From NCBI GenBank assembly GCA_963841205.1, contig CAWJCH010000026.1:79369-143368 (forward strand): 64,000 nt of DNA, written 5' to 3'. The DNA comes from CAWAWP01 sp963841205. GTDB lineage: Bacteria > Chloroflexota > Ktedonobacteria > Ktedonobacterales > JADMIN01. The number at the start of each line of letters is the position of its first letter. The first letter of the stretch is position 1. The notes beneath the pieces are model-generated. The model was not told the DNA's origin and made no database searches. It saw nothing but the letters and a program-made list of their open reading frames with translations. The translations under genes were made by a program, and so were the position numbers. Shown piece by piece: positions 47,596 through 55,723 of this stretch.

Positions 47596-48171
47596 TCATC
47601 GCGCTCCTTTCCCCACGGCAGCGGGTACGCGCTGCAGCGATTCCAACACTGCATCCGCCTGGCCGAGCAGCCACGCTCGTAAGAGGCGGCGATGACAGCG
47701 GACGCGCTCCTCGTCGGCGGCGGTCGGATGCTCGCAGCCCAGGAGCGTCACGCTGGTGTAGCGAGACGGCAAGGTGCACAACTCCTCGACCAGTCCGAGC
47801 AGGAGCCGCGTCGGGAGGGCGTCGAGTTCGGCGAAATAGCTGTGAGCCAACGCCACCCAACTGATAGCCCGCTGGCCGTGCGTGTCGAGCGTGCGATAGC
47901 CCTTCACCAACGGCGCGGTGGGCGCGAGCTCTGGCCACCACTCGTGGAACGGCACCTGCCGCCGCCCGCTCAGGCGCGGGATCGAAGCGCAGGACGCAGA
48001 GGCTATAGGTAGCGGCTGGCTGTACCTCGTAGACGCAGCCGGTGCGCATGCGTTCCTCGCTGATGCAGCCGGTCTCCCAAGCATCGGCGAAGAGCGCCGA
48101 CAGCGGTCCCGTTCGTCCGGCGAGGGCGGCCAGTCCAGCGCGGACGGGCGCAGGCGTGGTATCGTGTCCAT
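47596..48171 (-). CDS. DUF488-like protein, frameshifted (element cargo)
   Basis: AGGAGACCGTC precedes ATG 48171. The pieces read MDTIPRLRPSALDW, then LAGRTGPLSALFADAWETGCISEERMRTGCVYEVQPAATYSLCVLRFDPAPE, then FHEWWPELAPTAPLVKGYRTL and finally TSVTLLGCEHPTAADEERVRCHRRLLRAWLLGQ. The late motif LLxC-E-x-P...CHRRLL and the earlier W-x-ELAPT-x-x-LVK are the DUF488 signatures. The biochemical role of DUF488 is not established. Two indels (near 48130 and 47960) break the frame. Confidence 0.55.
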   Translation of the reverse strand: MDTIPRLRPSALDWPPSPDERDRCRRSSPMLGRPAASARNACAPAASTRYSQPLPIASASCASIPRLSGRRQVPFHEWWPELAPTAPLVKGYRTLDTHGQRAISWVALAHSYFAELDALPTRLLLGLVEELCTLPSRYTSVTLLGCEHPTAADEERVRCHRRLLRAWLLGQADAVLESLQRVPAAVGKGAR

Positions 48172-48698
48172 GACGGTCTCCTGCATACTCCTCGCGGAAA
48201 CGTCGAGAAAACGCGACCGGCGCACGCCCGCTGCAAACAGGAGTGCGCCGGTCAGGATGCCGGAAATGCTGTCCATTAACAGCGGCGCGTCGCCTGTGTC
48301 CTCCGCGAACGGAAGGCATGACGACGCGCCGTTGTGTTTGCTCCTACTCGACCACTCTCCGCATGCGGTGCGCATCTGCACCGCCGCTCGGAGAGCTTGC
48401 CCCCATTGCCTTCTGCCCTCGCGGGCCACTCGGCCGTACTGGCCGGGGTTAGAGGCCGGTCCTCATCGCTATGTCCGCGGGTACCGCCACCTCAAGGGCT
48501 CGCAGCACGCTCCGCAGTTGTCAGCCCATGAAGCTTGAAAAGCGTTTCAGATGATAATATTTCGCAAATTCAAGCTTCTAAACACATCTTATCTCATCGA
48601 AGCGTACATGCCAAGACTTCTGCACCAGCCAAATTTACGCATCGAAGCGATTCAAATGACTGTATTCGGTAAATACGCGCGTAGTCAGACACAACTGA
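48172..48698. other. Non-coding stretch turning AT-rich
   Basis: 48540-48700 is much richer in A and T than its surroundings. It holds short repeats (ATCGAAGCG at about 48596 and 48641; TTCAAGCTT). It could be a regulatory or origin-like region of the element. The open frame at 48551-48874 has no supporting motif. Confidence 0.35.
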
Positions 48699-48727
48699 TT
48701 GAAACTGAGGGCAAATTAAGGTATTAT
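48699..48727 (+). promoter_or_regulatory. Strong predicted promoter of the small DNA-binding gene
   Basis: TTGAAA (48699-48704), exactly 17 bp, and TATTAT (48722-48727). The predicted leader is about 30 nt. Confidence 0.75.
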
Positions 48728-48764
48728 GAGTGCGATCTGCGGACGGACAATTGGAGAACGCACA

Positions 48765-48962
48765 ATGAGCGAGGTAAACGGATACAAGACCATCGACTCC
48801 ATCGCCGAGGAATTGAGAGACCTCCGGGTGGGGGAGCCGAAGATTCGGCAAGCCATCAAGGAACTGAAGATTGAGCCCACCATCTTCAAGGTCGACCTGC
48901 GGGCGCGGTACTATAGCCCAGACGACATTCGACGTATCAAGGAGTGGCTTGTCAGCGAGTGA
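48765..48962 (+). CDS. Small MerR-like DNA-binding protein (65 aa)
   Basis: GGAG nine bases before ATG 48765 and a strong promoter support this gene. The 65 residues (YKTIDSIAEELRDLRVGEPKIRQAIKELKI, then FKVDLRARYYSPDDIRRIKEWL) look like a winged helix-turn-helix of the MerR/excisionase fold: recognition helix, wing carrying RARYYS and a final helix. It may be a regulator or a second recombination directionality factor of the element. Its base composition is lower in GC than the neighbours. Confidence 0.65.
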   Translation: MSEVNGYKTIDSIAEELRDLRVGEPKIRQAIKELKIEPTIFKVDLRARYYSPDDIRRIKEWLVSE

Positions 48963-49261
48963 TCGCTTACCAGTGCTCGGCAATACCACCAGATTCATTG
49001 AACTGCACATCTGGAGTAATCGGGAATACTGAAATCGTACGAGCAGTGAATTTTTCGGGGTTTTACTGAGCGCCAGATTGTGGCTCTGGAGGGTTGACGT
49101 TCTTGTGGTGTTCGCTCCAGGCAACCAGTCCCTGTTCCACCCATGGCCTTCCCTGACTTCGTGGCGACTCTCTGCTCCATCTCTACTCGTTCTCACCTGC
49201 TGAGGTGACACTCCTCCAATCGATGCAACGCCGTTTCACGCGATCATTCTAGGAGGACCTT
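48963..49261. other. Intergenic stretch without a gene
   Basis: Nothing recognisable except the CTAGGAGGACCTT ribosome site of the next gene. Confidence 0.4.
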
Positions 49262-50658
49262 ATGGGCCGCTACCATCCACCGCCACGGCACCCCCGCGCG
49301 CTGATGGGCCTCCTCTTTTCCCGCGCGGCGGCTCGGCCCAGGTCACGCGCGCGCTGGCCCAAGTGCTGCCACAGCAAGGGTGGGACGTCACGGTCGTCTC
49401 CAGCTCGGTCCACCTCCCTGGCCAACCCGGCGACGCCCACGAGTTCTTTGCGGACCTTGATATCCGTCCACTTGACTGTACCGCCGCCCTGGAAAGCGCC
49501 GATCCGCTGTGCGCCGATCCCCCGTTCCATCCGTCCTACGAGGATCGTCCCGGAGCTCCCGACCGCGTCTTCGCCGCCGTGGACGACGCGACCTACGAGC
49601 ATCTCACCGATGCCTGGGCACGAGTGCTGCACGAGGCTGGTGCGGCGGAGGCGGATATCCTCCATCTCCACCACCTGACCCCGCTTAATGCGGCAGCTGC
49701 GCGCGTTGCTCCCCATGTGCCAATCATTGGCCACCTGCACGGCACCGAATTGCTGATGCTGGAGGCGATAAACCAGGGCCCTCCCGCTGGCTGGGTGTAT
49801 GCCGCCGCCTGGGCCGACCGGATGCGCACGTGGGCGGCAGCCTGCGAGCTCCTCATCGTGCCCTCTGCCAGCCTGGTCGCTCGTGCCTGCGCATTGTTGG
49901 GCATCACCCCTGAGCGCTGCGTTCACCTCTCCAATGGGTTCGATCCTCGGCGGTTCGATCGACGCCAGGTCGACCGGAGGGCCATCTGGCAACAGGCCCT
50001 CGTCGACCATCCCCAAGGGTGGTCTCCCGGCCACGCGCCCGGCTCAGTGGCCTACACCGCTCGCCAAGTCCGGTCCCTCGCGGCGAATACCATCCTCCTC
50101 TACGTCGGGCGCTACACGGCCCTCAAGCGCCTCGACCTCCTGTTGGGCGCCTATGTGCGCGCTACCTCTGATTTTGCCGTGCCGGCCTCCCTCGTGCTGC
50201 TCGGGGGCTTCCCCGACGAATGGGAAGGTGAGCATCCCTGCGAGCTGCTACACCGCCTTGGCGCGCGCAACGTCTTCCTGGCGGGTTGGCATGACCAGGC
50301 CGATCTCGCGGCGTTCTATGCCGCCGCCGACGCGGTCGTGCTGGCCTCGAGCCAGGAGCCGTTCGGGCAAGTCCTGGTGGAAGGCATGGCCTGCGGGCTG
50401 CCCGCCATCGCCATCGCCGCGCAGGGCCCGGGCGAGATCGTCGAGGACGGGCGGACCGGTTGGCTCGTCCCGCCCGACGATGAGGCCGCTTTGGCTTCCG
50501 CCCTCACAGCCGCGGTCAATGACGCGAACGTGCGACACGCTCGCGGTGCTGCTGCATATGTAGCGGTGCATAATCGTTACGCGTGGCCAGCCCAGGGCGC
50601 GCAATTGGCCGAACTGTATGCACACGTCTTGAGACGCTCCAAGATATACCCCAGGTGA
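49262..50658 (+). CDS. Glycosyltransferase family 4 (GT-B fold), frameshifted near N-terminus
   Basis: Transfers a sugar from a nucleotide-sugar donor. AGGAGGACCTT before ATG 49262 fixes the start (MGRYHPPPRHPRALMGLLF). A base is missing around 49316-49326, after which RGGSAQVTRALAQVLPQQGWDVTVVSSS begins the acceptor domain with its glycine-rich loop. HLHGTELLMLEAI and the donor-site motif SSQEPFGQVLVEGMACGLPAIAIAAQGPGEIV (E-x7-E) are typical GT4. The C-terminal half has LLYVGRYTALKRLDLLL. Acceptor and donor are unknown. It is cargo of the integrative element, next to the IS. Confidence 0.82.
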
Positions 50659-51242
50659 GGAACGAGCAGTTCTCACTGGTCTCACCGGTTAGCTGAATCG
50701 GCAGTTGACGTCAATTTTGACTCGACTTTGGCCGTGTTAGGCGGCATAGCCGGCGGCATGAACCAACCTATCGAGCAGGGTCGCGGATGAGGAGCGTGCA
50801 TTGGCCATGGTCCCCGCGGCGCGAAGGGTTGGCGCATTCGCCTCGACCCAGAAGTGGCGACGGACGGCCGCGAGCACGTCGACGAAGGTCGGCTCCGCCT
50901 TGGCCTACCAGGCTGCTTGTCGTGTTGGCAGCGGATCGGAGGCCACCCGAGCGGCGAGCAGGATGGTCAGGCTGAAGGGCCCGAGCAGGCACGGCGTGGG
51001 GCGTGCGACGGCGCGTGGGCTCCAGTGCCGCTGGGTCTGGAAGCCGAGATGGGCGCGGACTTCCGCGAAGGTGACTGCGGCCGCCCACCGACTGACGTAC
51101 CAGGCCATGATCGGCAGCACGCAGGCGTCTTGGTCGGTGCAGAAGAGGGCGAAGGGCCGCCGTTTCCCAGACGGGTCGCGCAGGAGCACCCAGCGCCATG
51201 GCCGTGGCGTCTCGCCCTCGCGGGGCCAGAGCGCGGTGCCCG

Positions 51243-51280
51243 TTGCCAGGTCCATGGCGACTTGCCAGGTCCATGGCGAG
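51243..51280. repeat. 19-bp tandem duplication in the transposase gene
   Basis: TTGCCAGGTCCATGGCGAC is followed directly by TTGCCAGGTCCATGGCGAG. Removing one unit restores the transposase frame. Confidence 0.85.
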
Positions 51281-51463
51281 CCGCTGGCCGGCGTACCAAT
51301 CGATCGCCGTCGCGTCCCAGGTGGTCCGCGCAGGGTCGGCGTGGGCGAGCCGCTGCTGCAGCCGCGGTTGCCGCGGCCCCTTCTGGGGCTTGACGCCCGG
51401 CGTGCCCTTGGGCGGCGGTGGGACCGGGTCGTCGAGTTGGGCGCTGAGCAGCAGCCGCGAGAC

Positions 51464-51527
51464 GAGCCGCCCACCGAGGCGCCCACCGAGGCGCCCACCG
51501 AGCCGCCCACCGAGCCGCCCACCGAGG
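51464..51527. repeat. 12-bp minisatellite, about five units
   Basis: Units GAGCCGCCCACC / GAGGCGCCCACC repeat in tandem. On the minus strand they encode repeated LGGR. Confidence 0.85.
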
Positions 51528-52245
51528 CGCCGGCAGGTGAGCCCGAGGCCGGCGGTGGCGAAGGCGCTGTCGCCCACCAGCACCAACTCACGCTCGGGCT
51601 GCCCGCGGCGGATGAGCACGATGAGGATCTCGGCGTACTCGGGGGCGGTGCGGTGGCGCGTGTGCAGCGTCCGGCTCAGGGCGGGCGAGCGCGTCGGGAC
51701 CGTCAGCACGGGCAGTGCCCAGTGCCGCGCGCTCCACGGGCTCGGCACGAGCAACCTGAGGCAGCGCCACTGGATGCTTTCGCTCGTCGCCACATGGCCG
51801 GTCTGCGAGCGCACCGCGTCGGGCTCGCGACCTTTCAGGCAAATCGTGCGCCCCCAGCGCCGTTCAAGGGTCCCATCGACGAGCAGCACCAGCGGCGCAT
51901 CGGCGGCGACCACGGTCGTCACGAGCAGGGGCAGGAGGATCCGGCTCAGGCGCAGCGCCGACCACCGGTTCCGATTGAGGACGCGGTGCGCGCCGGTGCA
52001 ATGCCGCTCGTGACCGCGGCCCGTGGCACGCAGAGCGGCCGTGACCGTCCGCCGCCCGCTGGCCAGCAGCGTCCCCGGTACGAGCGTGAGGGCATGGGCG
52101 AAGGTTGGACGGGTGAACGCGACGGTGACCGGCTCGAGCATGGTGAGCAGCAGGGCGGAAGTGGGCAGCATACGGATACCTCCGCGCCGGCGATCCCGCC
52201 ATTCCGCAGCCACCCCCGAAGGAACACCTTTACCGTCTGCAAAAG

Positions 52246-52281
52246 GGCCAAAGTCGAGTCAACCTTGACTCGACTTTGGCC
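52246..52281. repeat. Palindrome made of two IS ends
   Basis: GGCCAAAGTCGAGTCAA (52246-52262), CC, then the exact complement TTGACTCGACTTTGGCC (52265-52281). It is flanked by AAAAGG and CTTTTT, so it can act as a bidirectional terminator shielding the transposase from outside transcription. Confidence 0.7.
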
Positions 52282-52605
52282 TTTTTCCGTTGGGCGCTTT
52301 CCAGGCCGCTCCTCAAGCCAGGTGTAGGTGACCTCGAATTGGCCATCTCCCGGCCCCTGGCGCATAGGGCGAATTGCATCCGCTTCGAAAGCGGTCCCGA
52401 AAGGCGTGGGGCCCGACCACCGACAAAAAGGGCCAAGGTCGAGTCAACCTTGACGCCAACCCGGGCGGTCATGAACGAACGTCGGCGAACGTGCATGGGC
52501 GCGAGTGCTGAACTAACGGACGTTCCTGAACCAGGACGAATCAGGACGAACGGGCCGATGGGAACTCAGGATGCGCGAGGCAAGATGCGCACCATGCCTC
52601 GCGAC

Positions 52606-52626
52606 TTGACCCCTTATTTGACCCCT
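52606..52626 (+). promoter_or_regulatory. Right arm-type integrase sites
   Basis: Two copies of TTGACCCCT separated by TAT, matching the pair at 41716-41736 with one difference and lying at nearly the same distance from the att core. Confidence 0.55.
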
Positions 52627-52726
52627 TCACCCGTGAACGGCGACGGACACCAGTGAACCATTCGAGGAATCGACGCCTGAAATCCAACGCCCGGCGGATG
52701 CCACAGAACCGCTTGGAACGCCAAAT

Positions 52727-52750
52727 GGGGAGTGCAGTGCTCCTCGCCCG
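52727..52750 (+). repeat. attR core (24-bp direct repeat)
   Basis: Identical to 41596-41619. It lies about 110 bp beyond the stop of the chromosomal DoxX gene. Confidence 0.7.
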
Positions 52751-52862
52751 ATCTTTGTCCCACGGCGAACGACATCCTCGCCCAGCACTCCGCTCCTCGC
52801 GCGGCCGACGCGATCCGCCTGGCCTCCGAACCTCCTTGCGACGCCTCCAATACGCCAAGCGA

Positions 52863-53465
52863 TCACGCCCCCGTGGCCTGCAGTTCGGGCGCAGCCGACT
52901 CCGACTCCTTGGTCTGCCGTTGCTGAGCGTCCCGCTGCGCGATCCGGCTGGCCCACGTGCCATACCCCACACTGGCCAACACCAATGCTGCGCCGGGCAG
53001 CGCGATCCAGCGCGGCAGTTTCGTGCCGAACAAAGCGTCCAGTGAGATCTCGCCCGGCCCCGAGAGCAACAGCGCCGTTGCGATCGCGAGATTGGTGATC
53101 GGGAGCTCGGCGCCGCCCTGAGACACCCAGATCGGCTTGCCCCAGTGCACCCGAAGTGTCGCCATGCTCATCGAGCCCAGCGTGAGGACCGGCCCCAGCG
53201 GATCGAGGAATCCCAGGGCGGTCAGCACGCCGCCGCCGAGCTCCGAGACGACCGCGCTGGCCGTCCAGCCGCGGCTCGGGTGGAAGCCGAGCGAACGCAG
53301 CCACTGACGCGTCCCCTGCCAGCCTGGGCCGCCGAACCAGCCGAAGAGCTTCTGGCTGCCGTGGCCCGCTAACAGTCCCCCGAACGAGCCACGCAGCGCG
53401 AGCAACGCCCACTTGTCCATGCCGCCTTCGTACCTGCCGTCATCCTTCAGCATGCCTTCGTTCAT
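52863..53465 (-). CDS. DoxX family membrane protein
   Basis: A 200-residue protein with four helices. LLALRGSFGGLLAGHGSQKLFGWFGGPG is the typical DoxX opening. WTASAVVSELGGGVLTALGFLDPLGPVLTLGSMSMA and ITNLAIATALLLSGPGEISLDALF complete the family pattern. DoxX proteins are small membrane subunits tied to quinone or thiosulfate oxidation or to oxidative stress; the specific role is unknown. ATG 53465 follows AGGAAGGCGAC. The C-terminal tail is polar. Confidence 0.88.
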   Translation of the reverse strand: MNEGMLKDDGRYEGGMDKWALLALRGSFGGLLAGHGSQKLFGWFGGPGWQGTRQWLRSLGFHPSRGWTASAVVSELGGGVLTALGFLDPLGPVLTLGSMSMATLRVHWGKPIWVSQGGAELPITNLAIATALLLSGPGEISLDALFGTKLPRWIALPGAALVLASVGYGTWASRIAQRDAQQRQTKESESAAPELQATGA

Positions 53466-53614
53466 GTCGCCTTCCTACTTTCCGTTCGACGCGCTCCGGG
53501 TCGGGGCAACGTCGCACCGCCTCGTCGCACGCAGGACCGACACGGAACTCAACGCGCGCAACGTGTATGCCACCGCCCACCGCACGCCTGCAACGCGCGG
53601 GAAGGCGGCGTCGC

Positions 53615-53623
53615 TGCTATAAT
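53615..53623 (+). promoter_or_regulatory. Extended -10 promoter of the PCMT-like gene
   Basis: TGCTATAAT with a perfect -10 box and TGn extension. No -35 box is visible. Transcription should start near 53630, practically at the GTG start codon at 53629. Confidence 0.6.
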
Positions 53624-53628
53624 GACCC

Positions 53629-54963
53629 GTGCCACGCCCAGGCAACGTCACCTCCGCTCGCGGGTCCCTCATGCCGCCAGACGGATTAAGCAGCGGACAC
53701 CTCATCATGACGATCGATCAGGCAGCCGGGGATGGCGACCAGCAGACGCCGCCCGCACCCACGACGGCGGACACCCTGCGCGCGCGCCTCGTGGAGCATC
53801 TTCGAGAATCTGGGGCGCTGCGCGATGCCGCGGTCGAGCGGGCCCTGCGCGCCGTGCCGCGCCACCTGTTTCTGCCGACGTCCTCGTTGGCTGAAGCCTA
53901 CGCCGATGCCGCCGTCGCAACGCATTGGGAAGGCAGCAACGCCGTCAGCTCGGCGTCGCAGCCAGCGATCGTCGCGCTAATGCTCGAACAGCTCGATGTC
54001 GTGCCGGGCATGCGCGTGCTGGAGATCGGCGCTGGCACGGGATATAACGCTGCGCTGCTCGCCACACTGGTCGGCCCTGGCGGCTCCGTCGTGTCCGTGG
54101 ACATCGATCCCGCCATCGTCGCCGAGGCGCGCGAGCATCTGGCCGACGCCGGGGTCTCCAATGTCTCGGTTCACGCCGGCGACGGCCGCGAGGGGTGGCC
54201 GGGGGGCGCGCCGTACGATCGTGTGCTGCTCACCGTCGGCGCCGACGACATCTGGCCGAGCTGGCGCGAGCAGCTGGTCGAGGGCGGCCTGCTCGTGCTC
54301 CCGCTTGAACTCGCCAATGGGCAAGCGAGCGTCGCCTTCCGCAGGCGCGGCAACATCCTCACCAGCGAATCGATCACGCCTTGCGGCTTCATTCGCCTGC
54401 GCGGTGATGATACCTCCGGCTTGTCGGTCGTCACGCTCGCGGGCGGGCGACGTCTGGCGGGCGCGCGGGTCGGCGAGATCGCCGAGTCCATCGCCGTGCT
54501 CCTGCGTACACGCCCCCGCGTGCTGCTGGGTCGCCGGCTCGATGCCGGTACGCTGCAACGACTTGGATTCCACGTCGCGTCGCTGCCCGATCACGGCGCG
54601 ACCTATGCGAGCGCCGCCGCCCGGCTCGTCACACTGTTCCCGCGCGGCTTCAACGGCCGCGGGCGACGTATCCGCCATGGGGTCTACGCCACCGGCGAGG
54701 ACGAACCCTCCTTGGCGCTCTATGGGAGCATGCTGCCGTTTCTCTTCGTCTTTGGGGGCGATGCGGCGGAGCGCGTGATCGAGGAGGCGCTCCGCGAGGA
54801 CGCGCAATCCTATCTCCCCATCGAACGGTGGCGTATTGAGGCGCGACCATCGTCTCTAGCGACGCAAACGACACCGCCTGGCGCGATACGCCTGATACGG
54901 GCGCACTGCGTTTTCGACCTCTGGCCCTACGCTGCGGACACCTCTGCCAGCACGCCAGCATGA
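53629..54963 (+). CDS. Protein-L-isoaspartate O-methyltransferase-like methyltransferase with C-terminal extension
   Basis: About 444 residues. The first half matches PCMT: VERALRAVPRHLFLP, SQPAIVALMLEQLDVVPGMRVLEIGAGTGYNAALLA (SAM site), then VHAGDGREGWPGGAPYDRVLLTVGADDIWPSW. PCMT repairs isoaspartyl residues in aged proteins. The extra 200 residues resemble extensions of actinobacterial PCMT homologues involved in peptide modification, so repair is not certain. Start codons at 53629 (GTG), 53671 and 53707 (ATG) all lack ribosome sites. The promoter position makes leaderless initiation at 53629 possible. Confidence 0.82.
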   Translation: MPRPGNVTSARGSLMPPDGLSSGHLIMTIDQAAGDGDQQTPPAPTTADTLRARLVEHLRESGALRDAAVERALRAVPRHLFLPTSSLAEAYADAAVATHWEGSNAVSSASQPAIVALMLEQLDVVPGMRVLEIGAGTGYNAALLATLVGPGGSVVSVDIDPAIVAEAREHLADAGVSNVSVHAGDGREGWPGGAPYDRVLLTVGADDIWPSWREQLVEGGLLVLPLELANGQASVAFRRRGNILTSESITPCGFIRLRGDDTSGLSVVTLAGGRRLAGARVGEIAESIAVLLRTRPRVLLGRRLDAGTLQRLGFHVASLPDHGATYASAAARLVTLFPRGFNGRGRRIRHGVYATGEDEPSLALYGSMLPFLFVFGGDAAERVIEEALREDAQSYLPIERWRIEARPSSLATQTTPPGAIRLIRAHCVFDLWPYAADTSASTPA

Positions 54964-55004
54964 GGATATGAGTTTGCCGGTGTACGTTGTGAGGTTGTGT
55001 CAGA

Positions 55005-55650
55005 GGCGTTCGACTAGCGAGTGTTGCCAACGCGGCTTCCGAGAGCACGGTGAGGCGCGGCCGCGTCACATTGCGTGTGGGCAGGTCACCCAGGACGAGG
55101 CGCAGCGGATGATCTTTGGCGAGGTTCTCGTCGGGGTAGGTCAGGATGAGGCGGGCGCGTGCGGGCGAAGCGCCGTGCGAGGAACGTGATCAGGTCCAGC
55201 GTCGCCCCGTCGACCCAATGGATGTCTTCAAAGACCACGACGGTCGGCATGGCACCGGCGATGAGCTCATCCACCACCGCGGCGAAGAGCGTCGCGCGGT
55301 TCGCATCGCCTTCGAGCAGCGCCCGCAGTGGCGTACGCGCCTGTGGCGCCGCGATGTCATGCAGCGGCCACACAGGGAGCGAAGTGAAGAGCGACTTGCA
55401 CGCCCCACAGCACGCGCCTCGCCGAGGCATGCCGCTCCAATAAACACCTGACCAGCGAGGTCTTGCCGATGCCGGATTCGCCGCTGGTCAGGACCGTCCG
55501 CCCGCCGCCAGACGCGACCTCGGCGAGCAGCGCGTCCAGCACGCGGAGTGCCGCCTCGCGTTCGAGTGGACCCGCATCTACGTCGGTATCCCATCGCGCA
55601 TTAGCACGATACGACGCGGCGCTCCGCCAGCGCGAGGCGCCGCGCACGAG
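55005..55650 (-). pseudogene. Remnant of an AAA-ATPase regulator (LuxR/adenylate-cyclase-associated type)
   Basis: LEREAALRVLDALLAEVASGGGRTVLTSGESGIGKTSLVRCLLE carries a Walker A, and PTVVVFEDIHWVDGATLDLITFLARR carries the Walker B (FEDIHWVD), typical of the large ATPase domain in such regulators. A missing base near 55390 and another near 55170 break the frame. After LTYPDENLAKDHPLRLVLGDL the homology stops near 55005. The N- and C-terminal parts of the gene are gone. Confidence 0.7.
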
Positions 55651-55723
55651 ACCTTCTCAAAAATACCACCCGCAAGAACGCGCAGGAGTATCCGCCCCCG
55701 CCGTGCTCGTCAGCGAGCGGCTG

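Larger units (their letters stand above)
50737..52171 (-). pseudogene. IS701/IS4-like DDE transposase, inactivated
   Basis: Catalytic blocks are visible: LLVDGTLERRWGRTICLKGREPDAVRSQ (first Asp), ELVLVGDSAFATAGL (second Asp) and FAEVRAHLGFQTQRHW (Glu). Three lesions kill it. A 19-bp tandem duplication at 51243-51280 shifts the frame. An in-frame TAG replaces the expected tyrosine codon at about 50905 (AAW-stop-AKAEPTFVDVLAAVRRHFW). A 12-bp minisatellite (51464-51527) inserts LGGR repeats in the catalytic domain. The original stop is at 50737. Confidence 0.8.
50704..52460. mobile_element. Inactive DDE insertion sequence with 30-bp terminal inverted repeats
   Basis: Left end 50704-50733 (GTTGACGTCAATTTTGACTC...) and right end 52431-52460 match as inverted repeats at 26 of 30 positions. 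The same TTGACTCGACTTTGGCC end also appears as an internal palindrome at 52246-52281. Either the IS ends at 52262 and a 190-bp miniature copy is attached, or the palindrome is an internal structure. No target duplication is obvious. Confidence 0.6.
41596..52750. mobile_element. Probable 11.15-kb integrative element (Int-Xis-Rep type)
   Basis: The region is bounded by an exact 24-bp direct repeat (41596-41619 and 52727-52750). The integrase, excisionase and replication initiator are clustered at the left end. A paired TTGACCCC repeat of 21 bp with one mismatch lies 97 bp inside the left repeat and 101 bp inside the right one, as expected for arm-type integrase sites. The cargo is unrelated to the core genes on either side. 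No FtsK/TraB translocase, relaxase or phage structural gene is visible, so it looks like an integrative element that may be mobilised in trans. The architecture resembles actinomycete pSAM2-like elements minus transfer. Confidence 0.72.

Noticed and set aside
51464..51527. Regular tandem repeat considered as a CRISPR-like array
   Set aside because: Units of 12 bp are contiguous without spacers; it is a minisatellite inside a transposase gene.
50801..52327. 508-codon plus-strand frame opposite the IS transposase
   Set aside because: The minus strand carries clear DDE transposase blocks; the plus frame only has TEAPTEPP repeats produced by the minisatellite.
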